DNA of 64,000 nucleotides. It comes from a virus. Below the pieces are notes generated by a model. That model made no database searches, was not told the origin of the DNA, and saw nothing but the letters and a program-made list of their open reading frames with translations. The stretch spans positions 18,617-82,616 of IMG/VR virus record IMGVR_UViG_3300025141_016306; one strand, written 5' to 3'. Within the stretch, counting starts at the first letter, position 1. Each line of letters starts with the position of its first letter. Below are positions 23,501 to 30,138 of this stretch, piece by piece. Both the position numbers and the translations under genes were made by a program.

Positions 23501-24245
23501 AATTAACCGAATAGTAGTCATAGACCTCTTTGCCGACTTTCTTAGATATTTTTCTTGAACTTTCCTTTTTCATTGTTACGGTTTGGGGGGGCGCTGTGCT
23601 TTGTATCGTCTTTTTCTGTTTTACCGTATTTGTCCGCGGATCGTCCTTCGCGGCTTTCTGAATCTTTTCTTGTTTTTTCTGGTTGGTGGCAGCCTCTGCA
23701 TATTGACCAGCGTCGGAAGGGTTGTTCTCAAGCAGCGCTTTCTTATTCCAATATCTCATGAAAACGGCTGGTAAAATAGACACTTCGTACATGATATCAG
23801 AAGGCGTGATGCCGGGGTGAACCGGCGCAATCTTTTGAAGATTTAGTATGCTGGAGGCCGCTTTAAGGTCGTTGAATGCGGCGGTTGTGAGTTTCTTTTT
23901 AGATTTGGCTTTCAAATAGTTGCCATCGATCAAATCAAGAATGAATTTTTCCAACACCATTTCGATACGGCCATATTCCCCTTCTGTCGGGCTCGTGTCA
24001 ATTTTTGATGCTTTATCATAATCTTTTTGATCAAATTCAAGGACTCCCAACATAATGAAGGGAGTCGGCTTTTTAAGCCCTCCTGACCAGCCTTTGCCCT
24101 CGGTGTATCCTACGTCATACTCGGATCGCCAAAGTTGCTTATAAAAAGGAAAATTGTGGAACCGATTGTTCTGCGCAAACACCGCGAAAGCCTCAAATTT
24201 GGGCTCGCGGCTGGCTGCATACATTTTTATTACAGGAGGTTTCAT
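14547..24245 (-). CDS. Giant structural protein, 3232 aa, function unknown
   Basis: This is the largest gene in the window, one continuous frame with an AAGGAA site before its ATG. It is mostly alpha-helical in character, unlike the beta-rich 3,156-residue protein. It has charged coiled-coil-like stretches near residues 670-740, and a hydrophobic segment at about residues 877-900 (IFAIVPAALYALYYLI) followed by a charged helix. The C terminus is proline and glutamate-rich (PPSTETPPEPPNETPPP). No enzymatic motif was recognised. It lies between the amidase/spike genes and gp25, so it is probably a baseplate hub, tape-measure-like or injected virion protein. The single membrane-like segment would suit an injected protein, but that is speculation. 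Confidence 0.7.
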   Translation of the reverse strand: MKPPVIKMYAASREPKFEAFAVFAQNNRFHNFPFYKQLWRSEYDVGYTEGKGWSGGLKKPTPFIMLGVLEFDQKDYDKASKIDTSPTEGEYGRIEMVLEKFILDLIDGNYLKAKSKKKLTTAAFNDLKAASSILNLQKIAPVHPGITPSDIMYEVSILPAVFMRYWNKKALLENNPSDAGQYAEAATNQKKQEKIQKAAKDDPRTNTVKQKKTIQSTAPPQTVTMKKESSRKISKKVGKEVYDYYSVNYSLQGLKAYADLATKVLTDLDNRIRAYGIKLEKPLNLQLQIDRLVALQTDIGTVVRNALPAGASGKPKIPPSTMINFKFDMSFSLTDLKVGSHRHPGAPIAVFEPKDSKKTWEWQRLSAGAWKSEEEFAQSLRQDSLVNHRLFLNPTTNALIVHLKEIFAKYTVTANSPFKKPEDCEKFLRKYIYPMPYFTHSAVTKTIIEEFLIGDVRLLDDDFYKKTRPSKASINEMAKQNARAEVATQYEKIGDVLGDNFMMGKFENIDDIDDLYKSVLNHISIPHLIKMSAQCLMQLLGIDELKRQFCRSAIMKYRSYQDEIVDAVAKQGPQGQAIAAKLSAAMETLDKGLQDGVASAAAWGAKKIGESISVGNQLSTWQKKENLELFLVDLNEQWAAKRAQAARQDKPADDSFVSPNLDNKIARKAKRVQALEARITEQQEREKLLGKNKVPPNERHLLETYQAELSELTGEIDELEEASGAIQKQVDAYEFLINTFIPILATVNPFSEAPPGVALSQTNEVGAIERFLKLGDGGASSHRAITTFGPEVLTKYNDAKKTLGLTGYWTGLKKKERQKHFQNDLRPLCGLILAHIEKIDTGAMATFKKSFEMKGGKQAAEGVLDDLFNDPDDGLLICAAIFAIVPAALYALYYLISNAEEVAKKIGEDAEKVAEAAERRVEMFLQTDFPVLDILEGFKEALYDLAMNLVRDLIVNGIMYIMRSLMSACSDSEKANAPETPLGKIDLSEFMNASARSGSVKNSKGFIEISAATKLTLAEYKKLLADISAAFTINEMVALLRQTGSNRLHYKLLDLLKSLQYLQGTQFYEYYVNENGVYAFVEMLAKDIDPALLIAARNAYDRQRKIILNLCGATNEDIKKLELSKYMTPEELMKAMSDADANRRSLLNQALNNVGDILGGPMTPTQTCSDDDNDESKPSIDPYHESQKFASAQAANAIFGNLENVFEIEISRIKDIYRDLYGFIGEQGGISVVPPYNANRIAGPDSDDDEIEAMRIALLPTAERRNSGIAASRLQSAIISMLNPEDAAAKTAFFTASPDGKRIMFSFDPSALPDGMDIDRRIQFFYANTPFPAIAPLLQTTLTMQVGSYVFQDPQVSQFQYLLDSETGWDDEEAQKWGFAIAASVHQIWYGKNFVLMGIADQDSSCVRRWENAKLIVDASSVPGSPPSDTEKIRKAMHMHLDPKKQVEALNQSTQTYYNVTVDVPLDEYVPTATQISDFQESLPTLQTEYKQKFAACANKLAVNPASKWGSVLYPEDSTAVTGITYEDWPVMLEIYDQVKAWINTGPLDIEYFEGMGSPYSDTLWEAIRRKKIKEERWAKMNAVCLYLHNQSESWLPGAPSKAEVAAEAAAESAAALAEDAVAELDLYFPESNQANLVLSVLGAEGSSVYTYATEKPPVLEHFQSKYVSGSFYAGRRMSDSTNTHSINLEKFVRDNDLYMSALNDMFHDLLTSTSRNGLFLDVRQQQGQPINLNLQIFEKLRLTKAIPQTAAGECFLGFFNHKVLNAQVQNLTDALKCVNPMAVQKNATNLAYIKIALDCVVRSIVVKEVMKSLFIFGFANTEGQYATEMAKSVAGSPLKRQAFFDVYLFEEIERALQRQFKTVAGSGIDDFYTEIMEEFIRDISRIVYMDETMSTRTALDILIHEQVQYVKNMLFKGMPEELDNTPGYFDRRLVQQVAITDPGTKAGTTANETHLKLLDVIEKSDQLKVLQNEQLTSYLNGMGDAWEIDLTVPLEDGHGGAYALHTGTKSPYAEELGSFELEASELLDTVLDEGAFGGLWADIGDAMEAVADSTSKDLTEEGGVGLSAWHHEETMLFFDLIDETAGQTKTSNQFTFQRRHHEPMRNFSANPPTAIKTNDLEKALGGVNSGFVTEKLVELNYRQNFFTKLTEKQRNLLRNEFAMWESAAVSNQALPRKQVANFLNETKLILLFPQIRPLLHKDYTLIETNGSIESDRHYYTPLGSAWNYAQGGLAGGRWENAFEPLREHSLFWKVFRYNFDPDFTDDDKVALMKQYPEMEWAMTGKIYINDFETMVSQFLYPWRAGKGVDAAGVAHAPDLFRTHSTAWKFRDAYANGFTLSDIGSLLPRKQDIVGAVGMGTNILDPSFAAANANSETQALYTLLFQQYGDEALHSAQTDKDRSWWKYLSDEEKNKIESIPGLEHHTRVNFFTWFLSQPVNDILEIKFTTRVAQYVSEIDRPDIRDNFDASALGADLAGAVDEKSSAELAMFLLREKTGKVDLIDSRTTIDGGKPHRYVTFPVYTVQTQIAPDFQSNWFDFAYKIYKKNTQSAQETYKHPTWNDFFSEAKMKSIGIEKTDYEDFKNIYDTYSAANYKENPRGDVSFEWPWLFGVEWKWHDQRKDNDATGVHMDILNSVTRRGPYGYSDVIRKLDWPRGRQITRWAEKTKWREVAYSKTSGWGPAKSSSTADFHLAPSHDAGGHYDGGYRGYHRFTQWWWRHWLHIVDEGKLNNLCFFNDDVIRASANGAATGYDGSKSAKKEAIFKNMKTAYLAALGKTLYGKESFDFLKPHAVQIISYLQTLNINGLNGWIDEQLAMIEHVGAHGVSAAKIAPWYPGDGEGNEPGQTGYNGYDFTIHQHVYAKVVQDFLYQLSLNEFGEELMKVALPDFADPKANWGSADLCAKIRPGAQWETWKDLDDEEVTSLTAYNELQYIKKSDWSTTGTGGNAWDANVGGGADLLTWKSNTLAEFFGFQNAEGTLLDVLGNTRVYPYEYNAPAFDQIADIKDVLFDKNEIKKDIYTLTAKFADKKVGPEEFMGKMIEGAPCEKREFFTKLLQSFFVKEQSTILTLMFRILLEKYYPAVEYNFDGTTAAATETLLSAVAVATGDYQRTPAAGDGSPAFNIDLGAIGLGILKSFLGAMANTVDPFWKTPWIWKGGPGPFTPIGVAAKLLNGYNPNFSSAQDMRVEPPSCDHLVAGEAKQIKYGPLLLPPSTETPPEPPNETPPPTAEET

Positions 24246-24261
24246 TTTTTATTCCTTCGAA

Positions 24262-25776
24262 TTAATTGGTTCTATTCTTCTCGCTAAGAATGCTGTAGGC
24301 TCCGATCTTCTCTAGTGCGTTGAAATCATTATTAATTCTATTAAAAGTTTGGCTTATTGCGCCTTGCATTTGCTGTAGACCCTCTAGAAGAACTTTGGCG
24401 CCGCCCATCATCCCGCCTTGAGACGGTAGGTTTTGACCGCCCAAGACGGCCGTTGGGTTGCCAGTGCCCATCGTGCCGAGCAAAATTGTAAAAGGATCAT
24501 AATGGCGGTGCATGGCCATTTGCCCATTAAACACTCCTTGCGCAGTAATATGCTGATATACCACAGACGAGAGATTGTCGACGACCTTGGAGAGGGATTT
24601 TAAATATTGCAGCAAATTATAGCCCTTTACGAGCGGCTGCAAGTCTCTGTCGTTATTGCCGGCGATTAAATCGATGCCGTAGTGCGCAGCAATATCACCT
24701 CCTCTAGAATTTGTAGAGTTTGTTCCGGTGATCAAGCGGATACCGGATTCGCGAGACATCAAAACAACGTCATCGGCTTTGATAGCTGCTAAAGATTGGG
24801 GTCGGCGTTTGCCGGCAACCTTTTTATAAGTGCCACCGGTAACGCCGAGCAGTGTTTTTGAATCTGACTTCTGAGATAGATAAACGTATGCAGCATCTTC
24901 TTTCAAGTTGTTAGGGGTCCGTAAAACAATATCATCTCCGGCTGGTTCGCCGGCTTCTTCGGTTCCGGCATCCGTGCTTTTGCCGGCATAGAGATAACAT
25001 GAACCGCAACTGGTGTGACCTTTAAAGCGATATATTTCGTCGCGACTTACTTGTAGGCCGGCGTTTGCCTCTCCGGATACCAATTTGTCTCCAGGGTAGA
25101 GCATGGGCACAGGAACTTTTTCGATTAAGCGGTCCCCGTTGATTCCGTCGAATTTGGAAGAAACATCGGATGGGAGACCCCCAATTTGGGCTTTTTGACG
25201 CTCCGTTAGATTTTTTTCTTGTACCGCGCGGTTTTTCTTATCACTAGGCTTTGTCGAGGAACGGGCCTGCGCGGCGGGGTTGAAACTGCTCGCTCCGGGA
25301 TCGCTGACGGCGGTGCTTATATCCTCGTCCGCCGCGTCGGCGGGCAATTTTACGAAGCGCTCATTGTATTCTTCCAGCCGTTGTTGGGCCGCGGCCCTTC
25401 TTTGGGCCGCAAAAGCCTTAAAATCTTCTTCCTGTTGTTGGATTATGTCGGCGATGGCCGCGGTGTCATATTTAAATATAGAATCATATTGTGTGTTGAT
25501 TTCCTCAACGTTCGCCAAGCGATAATTCAGACTCAGCGTATAATCCAGGAACTCTTTTTTGAATTCTTTCTTGCCGGCGGCACCGCTAAATCTTGAAGGT
25601 ATGATATCTTCTTCGCGGTTGTAGATCTCGTCGAGCAAGTTAACAAAAGCTGCGCGGTCGTTGGGAAGAAGGAAGTACTTCTTCTCCTGCGATGCAAGGT
25701 CATGATTAATATTAAAAATTATATTTAAATTATTCTGTCCTACTTTTTCTGCTTCGCAGTCTAATATTAAAGTCAT
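24262..25776 (-). CDS. Putative baseplate hub/spike-associated protein, 504 aa
   Basis: The N-terminal 200 residues are charged and helical with Gln/Ala-rich stretches. A central region contains short repeating beta-strand patterns (DDVVLMSRESGIRLITG, then GIDLIAGN), resembling the beta-helical or beta-prism repeats of spike proteins such as T4 gp5 or VgrG. The C-terminal 110 residues return to helix. Two close cysteines (CGSC, about residue 255) stand out. It lies 12 bp downstream of the amidase gene, so the pair could together replace T4 gp5, with the enzyme on one chain and the spike on the other. This role is inferred from motif style and position; no family is firmly recognised. Confidence 0.55.
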   Translation of the reverse strand: MTLILDCEAEKVGQNNLNIIFNINHDLASQEKKYFLLPNDRAAFVNLLDEIYNREEDIIPSRFSGAAGKKEFKKEFLDYTLSLNYRLANVEEINTQYDSIFKYDTAAIADIIQQQEEDFKAFAAQRRAAAQQRLEEYNERFVKLPADAADEDISTAVSDPGASSFNPAAQARSSTKPSDKKNRAVQEKNLTERQKAQIGGLPSDVSSKFDGINGDRLIEKVPVPMLYPGDKLVSGEANAGLQVSRDEIYRFKGHTSCGSCYLYAGKSTDAGTEEAGEPAGDDIVLRTPNNLKEDAAYVYLSQKSDSKTLLGVTGGTYKKVAGKRRPQSLAAIKADDVVLMSRESGIRLITGTNSTNSRGGDIAAHYGIDLIAGNNDRDLQPLVKGYNLLQYLKSLSKVVDNLSSVVYQHITAQGVFNGQMAMHRHYDPFTILLGTMGTGNPTAVLGGQNLPSQGGMMGGAKVLLEGLQQMQGAISQTFNRINNDFNALEKIGAYSILSEKNRTN

Positions 25777-25788
25777 AATGGATTAATC

Positions 25789-27282
25789 CTACAGAAATAC
25801 GCCGTGGCCCGGCTTTGGACCCGTCGATGCAAGACCCAAGAGGATTGGACCACTCGGTATCGTGCGGCTCGGGTATTTACCGGTAGAAACCCATTTGGCG
25901 GCTAATTGATTCATATTGTCCAGCACGCGATTATAGGCTGCGGCGTGGGACAACCCTTTCACCATGCGCAGCCACAGATAATATACCGTTACGCGGCCAT
26001 CAGATTTAGCGGCAAGTTGGCCGTGAGCCACAATGCCGGTAGAATTCGCGGGCGCTTTGCCAAAATACATCCCTCCACTTCTGACACCTGGAAACTTTAG
26101 GGGAATATTTGGCTTGGCTTTTCGGATGGCCTTGACGGTGTTGTATGCAGCTTTCATGGCTATGGCGTTGGGGATAACCAGTTGTTTGCCCCAGCCAAAG
26201 GGAAAAAACGCAACGCGCTGGTTTTTGGGGTCCCTCAATCCGTCGCTCTTTTTTGGCATTGAGGGTGCCTTTTTCATTCCTGGTTTATAGGAGGTCTTCG
26301 TCCATTGGCACCGTACGGCCATATCTATGCCGATTGAGCGCGGATTCCAGTTCCCAGCATGCCAGGTTTGACGATCTATAGAAACATATTGTTTCACATT
26401 CCCATTGGCGCTTATGCTGAGATGCGTTCCTAATCCTCTGTTGTTCAACACCCTCACCATTCCCTCTGCTGTGGACGTGCAAGAATCATGAATAATGATA
26501 AGATCAATGTTCCTTCGTCTTTTAGAACTTCCGAACCTCTTCTCTTTCGTTATCCACGAAGCTAAAACTTCCGGGATTTCGTGCGTTGTTATCTCCGCAA
26601 CTGTTGGGTGGGGCTTTTCTTTGGGGGTTGATGCTGCCTCTCTCTTTGCTTTGGCGGCCGCTTTGGCTTTCTCTTCCGCTGACGGCGCAGGATCTAACTC
26701 TGGGGCGCCCCAGCCGGCTGAAGTAGGAGCGCGGGGACCCTCCCCGTCATTAGCCGCTTTGCTAACATCCGGATCGTCATGAGGATTATCCGGGTTGTCG
26801 GTGCCCGCGGGACTGGGAGTAAGAAGACTTATTATACGTATTAATTTGGGCGCTGAAAAATTGGCACTATCGCCGAAGGACACCTCCACCTCGGAACCGG
26901 CCGGGATAGAATCTAGCGCCGTGTGGGTAAGAGGGTCTTTAAGCACGTCGTCCTCAGACGTAAATGCAGGGTACGACATCATACGTGCAAAGTCGCGCGG
27001 CGATTCTGGTAGCGGCAGAAGGGCATGCAACTCAGGTATTCGGGCTAATACTCGCACCGACGTTTTATCCTCAACCTTGATTGAGGGAAGCTGTGCCAAT
27101 ACGATGGCCGTGTACTTAGTCTGTGACTTTAATTTGTTGGGTTCAAAAGTGTCAATCATCGCCTTGCGAAGTTGATTTATCGAACCCTCCAGTTTGGGAT
27201 CAAAAAGAATGCGCTCCGACTGGAATTTCGCTATATTGTTGTTCACCGTCTGATTATATATGCTTTCTAATTCCTTGGCCAT
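25789..27282 (-). CDS. Baseplate-associated N-acetylmuramoyl-L-alanine amidase, 497 aa
   Basis: Predicted to cut the amide bond between muramic acid and the peptide stem, opening peptidoglycan during tail penetration. Residues about 255-440 match the amidase_2/PGRP fold: IDLIIIHDS, LGTHLSISANGNVKQYV, WHAGNWNPRSIGIDM and GIVAHGQLAAKSDGR supply the zinc-binding His residues and downstream Lys. Residues about 45-160 look like a small OB-type beta domain (VRVLARIPELHALLPLP, AGSEVEVSFGD), as in gp5-type hub proteins. An Ala/Pro-rich linker (about 165-235) joins them. There is no signal peptide, consistent with delivery on the virion. The start overlaps the previous stop by one base (TAATG). Confidence 0.82.
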   Translation of the reverse strand: MAKELESIYNQTVNNNIAKFQSERILFDPKLEGSINQLRKAMIDTFEPNKLKSQTKYTAIVLAQLPSIKVEDKTSVRVLARIPELHALLPLPESPRDFARMMSYPAFTSEDDVLKDPLTHTALDSIPAGSEVEVSFGDSANFSAPKLIRIISLLTPSPAGTDNPDNPHDDPDVSKAANDGEGPRAPTSAGWGAPELDPAPSAEEKAKAAAKAKREAASTPKEKPHPTVAEITTHEIPEVLASWITKEKRFGSSKRRRNIDLIIIHDSCTSTAEGMVRVLNNRGLGTHLSISANGNVKQYVSIDRQTWHAGNWNPRSIGIDMAVRCQWTKTSYKPGMKKAPSMPKKSDGLRDPKNQRVAFFPFGWGKQLVIPNAIAMKAAYNTVKAIRKAKPNIPLKFPGVRSGGMYFGKAPANSTGIVAHGQLAAKSDGRVTVYYLWLRMVKGLSHAAAYNRVLDNMNQLAAKWVSTGKYPSRTIPSGPILLGLASTGPKPGHGVFL

Positions 27283-27587
27283 TACTTCTTATCTCCCTGA
27301 ATCATATCGAGAAGTTTTTCTTTATCGGTCTCGCCTAATGAAGCTGGTTCTGATCGATTTTTATTAATTATAGAGGTGAGCTTGACAAGCTGCTCGTTCG
27401 AGCGCTGAAGGGTCTCCACATATTTCGAGGCAATAAGCCCCAAGTTTTTGTGGGTTTCAATATCGTTATTTTTCTTTAGCTCTTGGAATAAATCCGTCAA
27501 GAGCGCGGAAGTAATTGCGCGGTCGTTGCGAATATTGGAAATCGCTTCACCCACATATTCTTCTAGATCTTTTATATCTCGTCCCAT
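27282..27587 (-). CDS. Small helical protein of unknown function, 101 aa
   Basis: This hydrophilic, mostly helical protein (MGRDIKDLEEYVGEAISNIR) has no cysteines, signal peptide or membrane segment. Its start lies within the last 16 bases of the sigma-factor gene, and its stop shares a base with the amidase start, so it is coupled on both sides. Small helical proteins at this boundary in T4-like phages can be assembly or transcription accessories, but nothing here decides between them. It is a real gene judging by overlap geometry and codon continuity; the function is unknown. Confidence 0.7.
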   Translation of the reverse strand: MGRDIKDLEEYVGEAISNIRNDRAITSALLTDLFQELKKNNDIETHKNLGLIASKYVETLQRSNEQLVKLTSIINKNRSEPASLGETDKEKLLDMIQGDKK

Positions 27588-28264
27588 CCCTTTTTAAACT
27601 CTCTATACCTTTTTCTTATACGATTCAAAGAACTTACAACTTGTTTGGTATTCAAGCCGGTGATCTCGCGTATGTATAGATAAATAGCCTTTTTATTGAA
27701 AATTTCTATTTTTTCAGCGTCATCAAAAAGCACTTGAATTGCCTGTACTGTTTTCTTTTCATTGGGCTTTAGGGGAAGCGTGTGCCATGAGTCGATTTCC
27801 TTCTTTAGATTCAAAAAAAATTCTAATTTAATGCTGTCTTCAATGATTGTATTTTGTTCGACCAAGGACGGATCTGTTTTTTCGTCTCCTGATCTTTTAT
27901 CGATATAGAAGTCTTCCAGCAAAATCTCTTTGCGTGCCTTTTTACTCGTTTTTTTAACCTGGGCGATAAACCAGTTTTTCGTAACCACGCTAAAATATGT
28001 AAAAGCTTTGGAACCCTTGTTGGGGTCATATTTATTTAAAATTGTAATGAGCCAGTTTTTACAGTCATCTCGCAGGGCGTCACAATTGGGTAAAGTGTTG
28101 AACTTATAAGTGAAAACAATTTTATCTACCATCTCGTCAAAGACGGGGCCTATAAACTCTTTATATAGGTCATTTCTAATTTTCGAATCTTCAGTGTTAC
28201 AGTATCCCACAATCGCGTCTTCATGATCTTGTGTGAAATAATAATTTTTGCGGTTACTCGCCAT
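27572..28264 (-). CDS. RNA polymerase sigma factor for late transcription, T4 gp55-like
   Basis: A 230-residue protein of the small late-sigma type, which would direct host RNA polymerase to late promoters. Visible core: DCKNWLITILNKYDPNKGSK, then a region-2-like FTYFSVVTKNWFIAQVKK helix with the aromatic residues sigma factors use for promoter melting. A C-terminal part with KAIYLYIREITGLNTKQVV follows and looks like a helix-turn-helix. I chose the ATG opening MASNRKNYYF because a GAGGAAG site lies upstream; an alternative start 13 codons earlier overlaps the previous gene more. The T4-type TATAAATA box at 59041-59048 is a plausible target. Its place just ahead of baseplate genes suits late-gene control. 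Confidence 0.85.
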   Translation of the reverse strand: MASNRKNYYFTQDHEDAIVGYCNTEDSKIRNDLYKEFIGPVFDEMVDKIVFTYKFNTLPNCDALRDDCKNWLITILNKYDPNKGSKAFTYFSVVTKNWFIAQVKKTSKKARKEILLEDFYIDKRSGDEKTDPSLVEQNTIIEDSIKLEFFLNLKKEIDSWHTLPLKPNEKKTVQAIQVLFDDAEKIEIFNKKAIYLYIREITGLNTKQVVSSLNRIRKRYREFKKGWDEI

Positions 28265-28580
28265 AATTTGTTTCTTCCTCTGGTTCTTCTTCTTGAATCT
28301 CATCGGTTTCAGTCAAATAAAACTCCTTGAAGCTGTCGCATTCGGCGGCGATACCCTTAGAATGCTCTAAAAGATTTCCGAGTGTGGGATCTCCCAAAAA
28401 GTTCTCCATATTATATACGATATCAACATGCTCAGCGTATTCTTGGATTTTATCCATAAAGCCATCTAGCTGGTCTTGGAAATGAAGGAAGCGCTTGAGA
28501 AGTTGTATAATGTACCACATAAGTACAAAATTCAACAGTCCCGACACGACAAGCAATATTGCAGTAACATCTATAATCAT
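28254..28580 (-). CDS. Small membrane-anchored protein, 108 aa
   Basis: One strong N-terminal transmembrane helix (about residues 5-28, TAILLVVSGLLNFVLMWYI) is followed by a charged, probably coiled cytoplasmic or periplasmic domain and a very acidic C terminus (EEEPEEET). There is no lipobox or obvious signal-peptidase site, so the helix is probably an anchor. It overlaps the upstream zinc-ribbon gene by ATGA and the sigma gene start by 11 bases. No family recognised. A role in lysis timing or membrane targeting is possible but not shown. Confidence 0.65.
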   Translation of the reverse strand: MIIDVTAILLVVSGLLNFVLMWYIIQLLKRFLHFQDQLDGFMDKIQEYAEHVDIVYNMENFLGDPTLGNLLEHSKGIAAECDSFKEFYLTETDEIQEEEPEEETNYGE

Positions 28581-28825
28581 CTTTTTTCCTTAAGCTCCTC
28601 GATTTGAGTCTTCAAATCATCTTTGGAGTTCTCAATGAACTCTTTGGTTACGTCCCCTACCTTTGCTGCGGCATGCTTTTGTTTTGAAAGATTGGTGAAG
28701 GTGGAGACCTTTCTCTCTATGGTATTCGAACCGCATAAAGTGCAACATTCACAGGTTTCGGACATACCATGTCGCACTTTGAAGACTTCTTCACAAGTAG
28801 CGCACTCATAGAGATAAATAGGCAT
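28577..28825 (-). CDS. FmdB-like zinc-ribbon protein, 82 aa
   Basis: The N terminus (MPIYLYECATCEEVFKV) is the typical opening of FmdB-type putative regulatory zinc ribbons. Two Cys pairs (C8/C11 and a second CxxC in the segment CECCTLCGS) could hold one zinc ion. A Lys/Glu-rich helical tail follows. The 82-residue length fits the family. The role is unknown; such proteins are suspected regulators or nucleic-acid binders. It abuts the preceding 80-residue gene and overlaps the next by ATGA. Confidence 0.75.
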   Translation of the reverse strand: MPIYLYECATCEEVFKVRHGMSETCECCTLCGSNTIERKVSTFTNLSKQKHAAAKVGDVTKEFIENSKDDLKTQIEELKEKR

Positions 28826-29068
28826 TTAAGCGCTCTCAGATGTTGCATTCTGTTGTGTCGATTCCCCTTCTTCCGTCTCATCCTCAAAATCCACTACTTC
28901 CTCATTATATTTAACCAAAGGTGGGTTTAGAACCACCAAACCTTCGTCCGAAAGTTTAACTCTAAAGCCCTCAAAAACTGGTACAATGTCTGTTTGTTCC
29001 ATTAGGCTCTTTTGTAGTGCCATCATGATGGCCCCAATCGCTTGTTTTGATAAATTCATTTCACTCAT
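28826..29068 (-). CDS. Small acidic protein of unknown function, 80 aa
   Basis: The protein begins MSEMNLSKQAIGAIMMALQ, has a short predicted beta region in the middle, and ends in an acidic, Ser/Gln-rich tail. A good AGGAG site lies 7 bases before the ATG, which decides the start. Helical N terminus plus acidic tail is common among small phage regulators and chaperones, but no family is recognisable. It marks the boundary between the sugar island (upstream) and the transcription/structural block. Confidence 0.6.
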   Translation of the reverse strand: MSEMNLSKQAIGAIMMALQKSLMEQTDIVPVFEGFRVKLSDEGLVVLNPPLVKYNEEVVDFEDETEEGESTQQNATSESA

Positions 29069-29069
29069 T

Positions 29070-29429
29070 TTAATCTCCTTTTATAATTCTATAGCTATCC
29101 GAATCAAAATGTTGAGTAGAAAATTCGAATAACTCAGTGTCTTCTAGTGCGACCATTTGGTGGCGTAAACCGCGGTAAACATGGAAACTGTCGCCTTTTT
29201 CCAATATAAGCTCATTAGCTTCTGCAAGGTCATCATCGTCGGAATATTTAACTACAAGCTTTCCAGACTGAATGTAAAATACCTCGTCTTTGAGCTTGTG
29301 GTGATGCCACGAGCATCGTCGACCCTTCACAAAATATAGCAGCTTTCCGCAATATTCTTCACAGTTGACGATCCACTTTTCAAAGCCCCAGCCCTTGGGA
29401 ACTAACTTAGTTTCTAAAGAAGTCTTCAT
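29070..29429 (-). CDS. Cupin, mannose-6-phosphate isomerase type II-like, 119 aa
   Basis: A single-domain cupin beta barrel. The pattern WGFEKWIV, then SWHHHKLKDEVFYIQSGKL, then GDSFHVYRGLRHQM gives both cupin motifs with metal-binding histidines. The sequence resembles the C-terminal cupin of type II phosphomannose isomerase/GDP-mannose pyrophosphorylase proteins, but it is far too short for the full bifunctional enzyme. A role in isomerising or binding a sugar phosphate in the adjacent pathway is likely. It overlaps the nucleotidyltransferase/HAD gene by 23 bases. The substrate is unknown. Confidence 0.72.
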   Translation of the reverse strand: MKTSLETKLVPKGWGFEKWIVNCEEYCGKLLYFVKGRRCSWHHHKLKDEVFYIQSGKLVVKYSDDDDLAEANELILEKGDSFHVYRGLRHQMVALEDTELFEFSTQHFDSDSYRIIKGD

Positions 29430-30138
29430 GGTTTATTCCCTTGTCGTCGATGTAATGATCTCCGGCTGGTTTGCCTAGGATCAATCGGTGGTGTTTGATG
29501 CCCCATGAGTCGACCTGTTGCAAGGTCATATCAAAAAACATGCGAATGGCTTCTTTGGATTGATTGGCTGTGCGCCCCATTCCGCGAGCAGTAAATAGTA
29601 TTATTGTATGACCTTCATCATATAAGCGATTAACTTTTTTTATGCGCGCTTTATGTGGCGACGCGTTTTCATAATTTCCGTCTGTTAAAGAGCACAAAGT
29701 TCCATCAATATCAAAAACATAGGTTTCACCGGTGCCTTCGAACTTTGAGGGGCTTCTTTTTTGATTTTCTAAAATAGAGGTGGTGGAAAACCCCGTGATA
29801 TAGTTGAAGATTTGCACATCCGCGATGTCATTTCCAACCACTTCGTGGGGCTTATAATCGCCGCCTTTGACAATTAAGTCGGGCTGCAGTTCTTTAATCA
29901 AGGCGTATGGTGTATCTTCGGAAAACACAATCACGTCATCAACGTATTTGCAAGATCGAAGCATGTATTCTCTATCCTCTTGAGGGAAGAAGGGGCGGTT
30001 TTTTCCTTTTAGCTTGCGCACGCTGCTGTCACTATTAAGCCCTACGACGACTCGGCCGAGTGACTTGCAATGTCTTAAAAGTTCAACATGGCCTCGATGA
30101 AGAATGTCAAAGCACCCATTAGTAAAAATTGTTTTCAT
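29407..30138 (-). CDS. Nucleotidyltransferase fused to HAD phosphatase (HldE-C/RfaE2-like)
   Basis: The N-terminal domain (about 1-125) is a cytidylyltransferase-like fold opening TIFTNGCFDILHRGHVEL with the HxGH motif (H14-H17). This is the arrangement of the adenylyltransferase half of HldE, which activates heptose 1-phosphate. The C-terminal domain (about 138-243) is a HAD phosphatase with DIDGT (nucleophile D143), FTARG and the GKPAGDHYIDDK motif. The fusion could combine nucleotide transfer with phosphate removal in one chain. The ATG at 30138 gives a direct family start and overlaps the kinase stop by ATGA; a longer N terminus would sit inside the kinase gene. ADP-heptose is the likeliest product type, not proven. 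Confidence 0.78.
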   Translation of the reverse strand: MKTIFTNGCFDILHRGHVELLRHCKSLGRVVVGLNSDSSVRKLKGKNRPFFPQEDREYMLRSCKYVDDVIVFSEDTPYALIKELQPDLIVKGGDYKPHEVVGNDIADVQIFNYITGFSTTSILENQKRSPSKFEGTGETYVFDIDGTLCSLTDGNYENASPHKARIKKVNRLYDEGHTIILFTARGMGRTANQSKEAIRMFFDMTLQQVDSWGIKHHRLILGKPAGDHYIDDKGINHEDFFRN

